Below the pieces are notes generated by a model that saw only the letters and a list, made by a program, of their open reading frames with translations, was not told the DNA's origin and did not search any database. Below are positions 35,956 through 43,065 of a DNA stretch of 64,000 nt, in pieces (position 1 is the stretch's first letter; every line of letters begins with the position of its first letter). The position numbers were made by a program, and so were the translations under genes. The stretch comes from Streptomyces hayashii (GTDB taxonomy: Bacteria; Actinomycetota; Actinomycetes; Streptomycetales; Streptomycetaceae), in the NCBI RefSeq assembly GCF_024539815.1, contig NZ_JAHHIU010000036.1, positions 19,997 through 83,996 on the forward strand, read 5' to 3'.

Positions 35956-36653
35956 GGGCTCTTCGGTTCGAGACTGCCGGAAGAAGGAGCCTGGGCGGGC
36001 GCGGGGGCCCACCCCGGCGGTCGCAGGGTCCCCAGCAGTTGGCGCACCAGCTCGTCGACCACCTCGTCCAGCGTCGCGTCGACCCAGCCCGCGCTCCAGT
36101 CGTGGAGGAGGCCGTTGACGCTGCCGATGAAGGCGGCGGCCGCGAGGCGGTAGTCGCGGGGGGCCGCCTCGCCGCGCTCGGCCGCGGCCGTCGCCTCGGC
36201 GCAGATCAGGTCGACCCAGCGGGCGCGTCGCGCCAGGCGCTGTTCCTCCAGGCGGGGGCTCACGCCGACGATCTCGACGAAAGTGATCCGGATCCGGTGC
36301 GGGTCGGTGGTGACGTCGGCCGCGTAGGCGCGGAAGATCGCGGTGACGCGCTCGGCGAGCGGCAGGCCCTGAGCGTCGGCGAAGGCGGCCAGGACCGCTT
36401 CCTCGGCCCAGTCGTTGACCTGTAGATGCAGCGCCGCCAGGACGTCCTCAAGGGTGCGGAACTCCTCGTAGAACTGGCGCGTCGACAGACCGGCCGCCTC
36501 GCTGAGCGACGCGACCGTGGTGCCGCGGTAGCCGGGCCCGCCGCCGAACAGCCGCAGTGCCGCGTCCAGGAATCTTCCCCGGCGTTCGGCCTGCCGCTGC
36601 TCCGCGGACTTGCCGCCGTAACGGCCGGTCGGCGCTCTGAGCCTGCCCGTCAC
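35952..36653 (-). CDS. TetR/AcrR family transcriptional regulator
   Basis: 233 residues. DNA-binding N-terminus: RRGRFLDAALRLFGGGPGYRGTTVASLSEAAGLSTRQFYEEFRTLEDVL. The C-terminal domain fits the common TetR ligand-binding fold. GTG at 36653 has GAGGGAGGG just upstream; a longer ORF to 36764 is possible. It is divergent from the beta-propeller gene, with a perfect 16-bp palindrome between, so it probably represses itself and that gene. Confidence 0.88.
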   Translation of the reverse strand: MTGRLRAPTGRYGGKSAEQRQAERRGRFLDAALRLFGGGPGYRGTTVASLSEAAGLSTRQFYEEFRTLEDVLAALHLQVNDWAEEAVLAAFADAQGLPLAERVTAIFRAYAADVTTDPHRIRITFVEIVGVSPRLEEQRLARRARWVDLICAEATAAAERGEAAPRDYRLAAAAFIGSVNGLLHDWSAGWVDATLDEVVDELVRQLLGTLRPPGWAPAPAQAPSSGSLEPKSP

Positions 36654-36732
36654 TGGCCCTCCCTCGTCGCTTCGTGCTGCCCCGCCGTCAATTTTGTCGT
36701 GCACGGACCCTTGTGGCGAAGGGCACCCCTTC

Positions 36733-36748
36733 CTTACTTTCCAGTAAG
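36733..36748. promoter_or_regulatory. Perfect palindrome CTTACT-TTCC-AGTAAG, TetR-type operator
   Basis: Six-base arms around a 4-bp centre, 80 bp upstream of the tetR start and 85 bp upstream of the beta-propeller gene. This placement between divergent genes is typical of a TetR-family binding site. Confidence 0.65.
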
Positions 36749-36832
36749 TCAACTCTGAACGCATCCGTGTTCAGATTCGGGCGGCCTTCCGCCCTGCCCC
36801 CACGCCTTCAGCCACCCAGAGGAGAGAGCAGC

Positions 36833-38098
36833 ATGCCTGCCTTCAGATCCAGGCACCTTTGCTCCGTAGCCGCCGCCCTCGTCCTGACCGTCGCCGCCCC
36901 GGCGACCGCCGCCACCGCCTCTTCCGCCGCCTCCGACGCCTCGACCGCCGCCGCCCTGCGGGAGGTGCTCTTCGTCGGCAACAACTGGGAGGGCACCGCG
37001 GACGTCGTCAGGTCCAGCGGTGACTTCGCCAAGGTCGGCCGGATCAACGTGATCCCCGACAAGGCCGCCCGGATGGCGGAGATCAACGCCGACCCGATCA
37101 AGTGGATCTACTTCCAGGCCATCCGCAACGGGGTCGGCGAGGGCCACGACCAGTTCGTCGACGACATGTACACCACCCCGGACGGCGCGTCGGTGGTCGT
37201 CTCCCGGCCGAGCTTCGCCGACGTCGTCTCCATCGACCTGGCCACCGGGAACATCAACTGGCGCTTCCCGGTGTCCGGTTACCGCTCGGACCACATGGCC
37301 GTCTCACCGGACGGCAAGCGGGTCGCGGTCTCGGCGTCGATCTCGAACACCGTGCACGTCCTGGACATCGTCACCGGCAAGCAGCTCGGTTCGTTCAAGA
37401 CCGGCGACAAGCCGCACGAGAACATCTTCACCAGGGACGGCAAGTACATCTACAACATGGCGATCGGCGACGTGAACACCTCGCTCGACGCGCCGTGGCA
37501 GGACTTCACCAAGGGCGACCGCCGCATCACCGTCGTCGACGCGACCACGTACCAGCAGGTCAAGGTCATCGACATGCGGCAGCGGCTGGACGCGATCGGG
37601 CTCAAGGACTACTCCGACACCGTACGCCCCGCGGTGTTCTCGCCGGACGAGTCCAAGCTGTACTTCCAGGTGTCGTTCTTCAACGGCTTCTTCGAGTACG
37701 ACCTCGCCTCGGACCGGATCACCCGGACGAAGACCCTGCCGAAGAACCCGGCGACCAGCGACGACCGCACGACCTTCGTCAACGACTCGCGCCATCACGG
37801 CCTCTCGATGAGCCCCGACGGCAGCAAGCTGTGCGTGGCCGGCACGATGGACGACTACGCGACGATCGTCGACCGCGGCACCCTCCAGGAGGGCCCGCTG
37901 GTCAGCGCCTCCAAGCCCTACTGGGCCACGGTCAGCGGCGACGGCAAGGACTGCGTCATCTCCGAGAGCGGCGCCGACCAGATCACCGCGATCGACTTCG
38001 CCACCGGTCAGAAGGTCCTGTCGGTGCCGGTGGGCGACCACCCGCAGCGGGTCCGGCTCGGCCATGTGGCGGCGAACTGGACCGGGACCGGCAGCTGA
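36833..38098 (+). CDS. Secreted YVTN-type beta-propeller protein
   Basis: 421 residues. A Sec signal (RHLCSVAAALVLTVAAPATA) precedes repeated propeller blades with the SPDGK/R-type turns: DGASVVVSRPSFADVVSIDL, VSPDGKRVAVSASISNTVHVLDI, SPDESKLYFQVSFFNGFFEYDL, MSPDGSKLCVAGTMDDYATIVD, and a final AIDFATGQKVLSV. Such proteins bind partners or ligands, and some are lactonases; no catalytic set is evident. GAGGAGAG precedes the ATG. Divergent from, and likely repressed by, the TetR gene. Confidence 0.8.
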   Translation: MPAFRSRHLCSVAAALVLTVAAPATAATASSAASDASTAAALREVLFVGNNWEGTADVVRSSGDFAKVGRINVIPDKAARMAEINADPIKWIYFQAIRNGVGEGHDQFVDDMYTTPDGASVVVSRPSFADVVSIDLATGNINWRFPVSGYRSDHMAVSPDGKRVAVSASISNTVHVLDIVTGKQLGSFKTGDKPHENIFTRDGKYIYNMAIGDVNTSLDAPWQDFTKGDRRITVVDATTYQQVKVIDMRQRLDAIGLKDYSDTVRPAVFSPDESKLYFQVSFFNGFFEYDLASDRITRTKTLPKNPATSDDRTTFVNDSRHHGLSMSPDGSKLCVAGTMDDYATIVDRGTLQEGPLVSASKPYWATVSGDGKDCVISESGADQITAIDFATGQKVLSVPVGDHPQRVRLGHVAANWTGTGS

Positions 38099-38117
38099 CG
38101 GCTCCCCGGCACGGCAG

Positions 38118-38147
38118 GGGTGGGCAGCGGGTGACCGCCGCCCACCC
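38118..38147. terminator. Strong stem-loop with TTT between convergent genes
   Basis: GGGTGGGC (38118-38125), inner GCGG/CCGC stem with a gtga loop, GCCCACCC (38140-38147), then TTT. It ends the beta-propeller gene and reads toward the GH5 gene in the other direction. Confidence 0.7.
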
Positions 38148-38167
38148 TTTCGTCGTGTCCGGCGTGC

Positions 38168-40036
38168 TCACCCCGCCTTCTGGGCCGCCCAGGCCGACAG
38201 TTCCGCGCGGGCGGCGGCCAGCAGGGTCGCGGACGGCGCGGTGGCCCCGTTGGTCACCAGTGCGTAGTGCAGGACGCCCGAGTCCTGGGCGCCGAGCAGG
38301 AGGCGACGACTGCCCGTGCCGCCCGGCTCGGCAGCCGCGGCGATCTTCGTGGTCGTCGTGTACGGGGGCGGGGCGTACACCGTCCCGAGGTCGGAGACGA
38401 CCGTGGTCGTGGCGGTCGGGAAGGAGGCCGGCAGATGCAGTTCGGTGGGCGCCGCGCCGCCGTTCGAACGCCAGACCAGCAGGCCGTACTGGCCGGAGCC
38501 GACGAGCTGCTTGGTGTTGGGCAGAGAGCTGGGCACCGGATTCCAGGTGAGCGTGGTGGAGCCGTCGCGGGAGCGGTCCTCGTAGGTGAAGGCGACGGTC
38601 GTGCCGGAGGTGGCGCTCGGGTAGATCCGGTCCAGCAGCCGGGCGTCCTGACGCAGGGCCACCGTCCCGCCGTCGTCCAGGCGTACGGCGGAGAGGTCCT
38701 CGTCGTTCCAGGCGTCGCCGGTCGTGCGCACCTTGTCGGGGTTGTCGTTCATCAGCTCGTGGTGGCGGCCGTTGTAGATGTCCCACTGCCACTGCGAGCC
38801 GGACAGCACCGGTCCCGACGTCGCGGGAGAGGCCCACCAGCCGGCGCCCTTCACGCGGGAGTCGAGGCCCTGGTACATCGCCTTCAGAACGGTCGGCGCC
38901 TTGCCGGCGGTGTTGCCGTTCAGCGGGTGACCGAACTCGCTGACGATCGCGGCCGTCCCGGCGGAGGAGGCGCGGTCGCGCACCGTGCCGAGGTCGGTCG
39001 TGTACTGGCCGTCCGACGCGTTGCCCCACATCAGGATGCCGGAGATGGCCTTCTGGTCGTAGAAGTGGGTGTTGAAGACATAGCGGGAGCCGAGCGTGCC
39101 CGCGTCGAGGAGGCCGCCTTCCTCCTTGCTGACGTTGCCGTTCCAGAAGAGGTTCGGCTCGACGAGGGCGGGCTTGCCGGCCCAGCCGGCCGCGTCCATC
39201 CGGGCCCGGAACCTCACATAGAAGGGCCACAGCAGGTCGCGTTCCCAGGTGCGGCTGGTCTGGCCGGAGTCGTAGGCGCCGGCATAGGGCTCGTTGTAGG
39301 GGTCGAAGCCCAGGACGCCGGCGAACTCCTCGGCGGTGAGGTTCGCCTTGACGTACGTCATGGTCTGCTGGGCCATGGCCAGGAAGGAGTCCTGGAGGCC
39401 GTGGTCGTTGTGCCAGAAGTCGTGCTGGGCGGCCTTGACCGCGCCGTTCTGGGTGATGTTCTGCCCCCAGAGCAGGCAGATCCCGCAGGACTCGTTCGGG
39501 TAACCGCCCAGGTCCACGGCCCACTCGGGCGCCCCGTCGCCGGTGTACCAACTGCCGGAAATGAACAGCCAGCGGGAGTAGAGGTCCTGGTGGAAGTCGG
39601 GGTAGACCCGGATGCCGGCGTCGAGGAAGGCGCGCATCTGGTCGGTGGCGGCGGCCAGATAGGCGGTGTCGACCTGGCCGCGCACCGGTTCGGCGTAGGC
39701 CCAGGAGAGCAGGAAGCGCACGGAGTTGCCGCCGCCGAGCGCACGCAGGGCCGTCGCCGACTTCCTGGCGTCGGCGAGGGAGGCGAAGGGCAGGCCCTTG
39801 TTCTCGGCGAGTTTGGTCTCGCCGGAGACGTTGTAGCCGCGCAGCACGACCTCGCGGCCGTTGCCGTCGACGAAGCGGCCGCCCGACACGGTGAGCGCCG
39901 TGCCGTCGAAGGAGAGGGAGTCGGGGATCGTGGCGGCGGTGGCGGTGGCGGCCGTGGAGCCCGCCATCGTCAGGAAGCCGCAGAGTCCGCAGAGGACAAC
40001 CAGAACAGCGAGCAGACGAGCCCGGATATTCGGCAT
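38168..40036 (-). CDS. Secreted GH5 glycosidase, endoglycoceramidase-like
   Basis: 622 residues. The signal peptide (RARLLAVLVVLCGLCGFLTM) is followed by a GH5 barrel. Typical strands are EVVLRGYNVSGETK and RVYPDFHQDLYSRWLF, the latter like the DMHQDLYS motif of endoglycoceramidases. The acid/base glutamate is in LGFDPYNEPYAG and the nucleophile in AAIVSEFGHPLNG. After the barrel a beta-sandwich domain of about 170 residues closes the protein. It probably cleaves glycolipids or glycosides outside the cell; natural substrate unproven. ATG at 40036 lacks a strong ribosome site. Confidence 0.82.
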   Translation of the reverse strand: MPNIRARLLAVLVVLCGLCGFLTMAGSTAATATAATIPDSLSFDGTALTVSGGRFVDGNGREVVLRGYNVSGETKLAENKGLPFASLADARKSATALRALGGGNSVRFLLSWAYAEPVRGQVDTAYLAAATDQMRAFLDAGIRVYPDFHQDLYSRWLFISGSWYTGDGAPEWAVDLGGYPNESCGICLLWGQNITQNGAVKAAQHDFWHNDHGLQDSFLAMAQQTMTYVKANLTAEEFAGVLGFDPYNEPYAGAYDSGQTSRTWERDLLWPFYVRFRARMDAAGWAGKPALVEPNLFWNGNVSKEEGGLLDAGTLGSRYVFNTHFYDQKAISGILMWGNASDGQYTTDLGTVRDRASSAGTAAIVSEFGHPLNGNTAGKAPTVLKAMYQGLDSRVKGAGWWASPATSGPVLSGSQWQWDIYNGRHHELMNDNPDKVRTTGDAWNDEDLSAVRLDDGGTVALRQDARLLDRIYPSATSGTTVAFTYEDRSRDGSTTLTWNPVPSSLPNTKQLVGSGQYGLLVWRSNGGAAPTELHLPASFPTATTTVVSDLGTVYAPPPYTTTTKIAAAAEPGGTGSRRLLLGAQDSGVLHYALVTNGATAPSATLLAAARAELSAWAAQKAG

Positions 40037-40046
40037 GTCCACTACA

Positions 40047-40064
40047 GTCCGGTGATTTCCGGAC
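40047..40064 (-). promoter_or_regulatory. Palindrome GTCCGG-tgattt-CCGGAC upstream of the GH5 gene
   Basis: Perfect 6-bp arms with a 6-bp centre, beginning 11 bp before the GH5 ATG. A likely operator; no cognate regulator is adjacent. Confidence 0.45.
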
Positions 40065-40110
40065 ACCGTCAATACCTTCTGACCCACGAGTAAGTTCGCT
40101 TGCCATCAGC

Positions 40111-40224
40111 TCACTTGGCCACCCGACCCGCCACACGCAACAGGTACTCCGCACGGTGGAGCGGATTACGGTCGTCCTGCTTGACGAACTGGGCGGCGGC
40201 CCCCACGTCCACCGGTCGCTCCAC
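40111..40224 (-). CDS. Possible 37-residue protein or gene fragment
   Basis: The minus strand reads RPVDVGAAAQFVKQDDRNPL then HRAEYLLRVAGRVAK and stop, with coding-like third positions. GTG at 40224 is the nearest start but no ribosome site is visible, so it may be the tail of a decayed gene. It lies between the divergent GH5 and XdhC genes. Confidence 0.3.
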   Translation of the reverse strand: MERPVDVGAAAQFVKQDDRNPLHRAEYLLRVAGRVAK

Positions 40225-40298
40225 GCACAGGGGCGTCAGGGGCGCCTGCGCGGGGCAGCGGACCGGCGCACGGGGCCGCGAGGGATTAGCGTGCGGAC

Positions 40299-41402
40299 AT
40301 GCGCGACATTCTTCCGGTGCTGAACGGGTGGTACACCGCCGGTGCGCCGTTCGGTCTCGCCACGGTGGTCGCCGTCGCCGGCAGCGCGCCGCGCGAGCCG
40401 GGCGCGGCGATGGCGGTGGGGCCCGGCGACGAGGTCGTGGGCAGCGTGTCCGGGGGCTGTGTGGAGGGCGCGGTGTTCGAGCTGGCCCAGGAGGTCGTCG
40501 CCGACGGGTCGGCCCGGCTGGAGGTCTTCGGGTACGCCGACGAGGACGCCTTCGCCGTCGGACTGACCTGTGGAGGCGAGATCTCGGTGCTGGTGCGCGC
40601 CGTGTCGCCCCGCCTCGACCCGTCGTTCGGCGCGGTCGCGGAATCGGTGGCCGCGGGCGAGCCGGTGGCCGTGGCCTCGGTCGTCGACGGACCCGCGCCC
40701 CGCGGCGCGGTCCTCGCCGTCTGGCCCGACCGCGCCCGCGGGACGCTGGGCACGGACGGGCTGGACGCGGCCGTCACGGCCGACGCGCGCGGCGAGCTCG
40801 CGCTGGGCGCCACCACCATGCGCCACTACGGGCCGCGGGGCCGGCGGCGCGAGGACCGCGAGGACGACGTGTCGGTCTTCGTGCACTCCTTCGCGCCGCC
40901 GCCGCGCATGCTGGTGTTCGGCGCCGTCGACCACGCGGCCGCCGTGGCCCGCATCGGGCACTTCCTCGGCTACCGCGTCACGGTGTGCGACGCCCGCCCG
41001 GCCTTCGCGACCTCCCGGCGCTTCCCGCCGGGCGTCGACGTGGTCGTGGACTGGCCGCACCGGTATCTGCTCGGCACGGACACCGACGCGCGCACGGTGA
41101 TCTGCGTGCTGACCCACGACCCGAAGTTCGACGTGCCGCTGCTGGAGGCGGCGCTGCGCCGGCCCGCCGCGTACATCGGGGCGATGGGCAGCCGCCGCAC
41201 CCACCACGAACGCCGCGCCCGGCTGGTGGCGGCCGGGCTCACCGAGCGCGAGCTGTCCCGGCTGCGCTCGCCGATCGGGCTGGACCTGGGGGCCCGGACA
41301 CCCGAGGAGGTGGCCGTGTCGGTGGCCGCCGAGATCGTCGCGCTGCGCTGGGGCGGCAGCGGCGCTCCCCTGACGCTCACGCGGGGCCCGGTCCATCGCT
41401 GA
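40299..41402 (+). CDS. XdhC/CoxI-family protein
   Basis: 367 residues. The N-terminal XdhC domain includes ATVVAVAGSAPREPGAAMAV, GSVSGGCVEGAVFELAQE and VGLTCGGEISVLV. The C-terminal Rossmann-like domain has RMLVFGAVDHAAAVARIGHF and AAYIGAMGSRRTHHERRARL. Such proteins insert or sulfurate the molybdenum cofactor of xanthine dehydrogenase or CO-dehydrogenase-like enzymes. No molybdo-hydroxylase gene is in the window, so it is an orphan here. The ATG at 40299 has no obvious ribosome site. Confidence 0.88.
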   Translation: MRDILPVLNGWYTAGAPFGLATVVAVAGSAPREPGAAMAVGPGDEVVGSVSGGCVEGAVFELAQEVVADGSARLEVFGYADEDAFAVGLTCGGEISVLVRAVSPRLDPSFGAVAESVAAGEPVAVASVVDGPAPRGAVLAVWPDRARGTLGTDGLDAAVTADARGELALGATTMRHYGPRGRRREDREDDVSVFVHSFAPPPRMLVFGAVDHAAAVARIGHFLGYRVTVCDARPAFATSRRFPPGVDVVVDWPHRYLLGTDTDARTVICVLTHDPKFDVPLLEAALRRPAAYIGAMGSRRTHHERRARLVAAGLTERELSRLRSPIGLDLGARTPEEVAVSVAAEIVALRWGGSGAPLTLTRGPVHR

Positions 41403-41597
41403 CGGCCGCGAGGTCGGGCGCGGTCCGCCCGGTGGTCCGCGACGATCCGTTCCCGGTGGTGCAGGGCCGCCGGGATCCGGGCCGGGTGGTCGCAGACGGC
41501 GTACGAGCGCTGTGTCGATGAGCCCGAGTGCCATGTCATCCGGCGCGCATCGCGACGTCCACCGATTTTCGCCACGAAAAACGACCAATAGTCTGTT

Positions 41598-41745
41598 ATG
41601 GAACGTTGTGGGATGGGTAGGCGACCAGCACGGACAGGGATGCACGATCCTCTGCCCTTCGTCCAGCGAAGGAAGGAGGTCCGTTGAAGCAACGCACACC
41701 CGCAAGTACCGGGCCGCCCCCGGCCTTCACGGCCGGGAGCGGCCC
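41598..41745 (+). other. Possible small transcription unit with leader ORF, ideal ribosome site and hairpin
   Basis: In the 41403-41775 gap, an AT-rich promoter-like stretch (TTTTCG...AATAGT) leads to ATG at 41598, which opens a 29-codon frame (MERCGMGRRPARTGMHDPLP then FVQRRKEVR) ending at 41687. Inside it, AAGGAGG precedes TTG at 41684, which overlaps the stop (TTGA). A strong hairpin at 41711-41745 follows. This looks like a leader peptide, small protein or regulatory RNA unit, but no homologue is recognised. Confidence 0.3.
41711..41745 (+). terminator. 15-nt-arm stem-loop
   Basis: GGGCCGCCCCCGGCC (41711-41725), loop TTCAC, GGCCGGGAGCGGCCC (41731-41745), with one C/A mismatch. It terminates whatever is transcribed from 41590, and may serve the metallophosphoesterase gene in the other direction. 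Confidence 0.6.
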
Positions 41746-41775
41746 GGCCCTTCGTCCGGCCCGGGAGATCCCGGT

Positions 41776-42276
41776 TCAGCGCGTCGGCAGCCGGTGCAGC
41801 ACGACGTCCGTCAGACGGCCCTCCGACGCGGTGACGGTGAGGTAGGTGCAGTGCGGCTGACGGCGGCGGTCGGTCGGGGAGCCCGGGTTGAGCAGACGCA
41901 GCCCACCGGGGGCGGTGGTGTCCCAGGGGAGGTGGCTGTGACCGAAGACCAGGACGTCCAGATCGGGGAAGCGGGCGGCGCAGCGTGCCTCGCGGCCGGG
42001 GGCCGGGCCGGTCTCGTGGACGACCCCGAAGCGCAACCCGCCCAGTTCGGCCCGGGCCACCTCGGGCAGCCGCGCGCGCAGCTCCGGTCCGTCGTTGTTG
42101 CCGTAGACGCCGACGAGCGCGCGGCTGCGGTTCTCCAGCAGGTCGAGGGTGGCCGTGTCGACCCAGTCCCCGGCGTGGATCACCGCGTCCGCGCGCGCGA
42201 GCTCCTCCAGCAGCGCCGCGGGCAGGGCTCTGGCGCGCTTGGGGAGGTGGGTGTCGGCCATCAGCAGAAGACGCAC
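41776..42276 (-). CDS. Calcineurin-like metallophosphoesterase (YfcE/MJ0936 type)
   Basis: 166 residues. The dimetal motifs are complete: LLMADTHLPK, VIHAGDWVDT, VGVYGNNDG, FGVVHETG and VFGHSHLPWD. These enzymes hydrolyse phosphodiesters such as 2',3'-cyclic or model substrates; the physiological one is unknown. The GTG at 42276 sits 6 nt after TATTCT, as in leaderless genes; an in-frame ATG at 42303 would add 9 residues. Confidence 0.87.
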   Translation of the reverse strand: MRLLLMADTHLPKRARALPAALLEELARADAVIHAGDWVDTATLDLLENRSRALVGVYGNNDGPELRARLPEVARAELGGLRFGVVHETGPAPGREARCAARFPDLDVLVFGHSHLPWDTTAPGGLRLLNPGSPTDRRRQPHCTYLTVTASEGRLTDVVLHRLPTR

Positions 42277-42349
42277 GGCGTCAGAATACGGAACCGTCGC
42301 CACGGGGACGGATCAGGACAGGCGGGGCGCCGGCGGCGGAGTCGGCCGC

Positions 42350-42520
42350 TCAGTCCTCGCCCCGGATGATGTTGCTCTCCGGGCCGGGCTGCGTGCCGGG
42401 CGCCGCCACCGCCGCCAGACAGGTGCGCGGCGCCGCGGGGGCGCGGCGCACCCGACGGGCGGTGGCCCATCCCGTCTCGGGTCGACGGGTCGCGGGTTTC
42501 TCCTCGGTCTGCGCGGTCAC
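42350..42520 (-). CDS. Small basic peptide of unknown function, 56 residues
   Basis: GTG at 42520 opens VTAQTEEKPATRRPETGWAT, then ARRVRRAPAAPRTCLAAVAA and PGTQPGPESNIIRGED. The N-terminal half is Lys/Arg-rich and the end is acidic with one cysteine. AGAAGGG lies about 12 nt upstream. It resembles a short precursor or DNA-binding-type protein, but I see no modifying enzyme beside it and no known motif. Probably real, from its codon bias and well-placed start and stop. Confidence 0.45.
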   Translation of the reverse strand: MTAQTEEKPATRRPETGWATARRVRRAPAAPRTCLAAVAAPGTQPGPESNIIRGED

Positions 42521-42581
42521 GACAGTTCAACACCCTTCTGTTCCTTCGACGCCCCGCCGACGACGGGGCCGGGGCCGCGGT

Positions 42582-42953
42582 TCAGCCCGATCCCGGGCCG
42601 CCGCTGCCGAACGAGCCGCCGGAGCCTTCCTCCCAGCGGGGCCGGCGCTGGTCGGCGCTCTCCCGGCTGCCGGTGGTCCGCAGTTCGTGGGGCGTGAGAC
42701 GTTCGCTCCCGCCGGTCGCCCGCGGCATCTCGTTCGGTTCGCGGGTGCGGCTCTCATGGGTCCGGCCGGACTCGGGCATCCGAGGCTGTTCGTGCGGCCC
42801 GGGCGGCGCGGGCTCGCTCTTGCGGATCTTGTGGCCGAGACGGAAGGCCCAGATCAGACCGCCCACGAGTACCAGCCCGACGACGATGAAGGCGACGGTG
42901 GCCAGGGCGGACCTTCCGGATGCCGCGAGGTAGGCGGTGGCGAAGTTGTCCAT
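42582..42953 (-). CDS. Small membrane protein with disordered tail (DUF6479-like)
   Basis: 123 residues. One transmembrane helix near the N-terminus (LATVAFIVVGLVLVGGLIWAF) is followed by LGHKIRKSEPAPPGPHEQPR and a charged, Gly/Ser/Pro-rich cytoplasmic tail. I match it tentatively to the DUF6479 small actinobacterial family. Function unknown. Confidence 0.65.
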   Translation of the reverse strand: MDNFATAYLAASGRSALATVAFIVVGLVLVGGLIWAFRLGHKIRKSEPAPPGPHEQPRMPESGRTHESRTREPNEMPRATGGSERLTPHELRTTGSRESADQRRPRWEEGSGGSFGSGGPGSG

Positions 42954-43065
42954 GGCCGCCGGGTACCCTGCCCCGGCCCGCGGACACCTGGCGGCCCGGC
43001 ACACGGTCCGCGGCAGGGCCCGGCAGCGCCGTGCGGCACACGGCCCGGCAGCGCCGTGCGGCGGC

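Noticed and set aside
40299..41402. A molybdenum hydroxylase operon
   Set aside because: Only the XdhC-like accessory is present; no catalytic subunit lies on either side.
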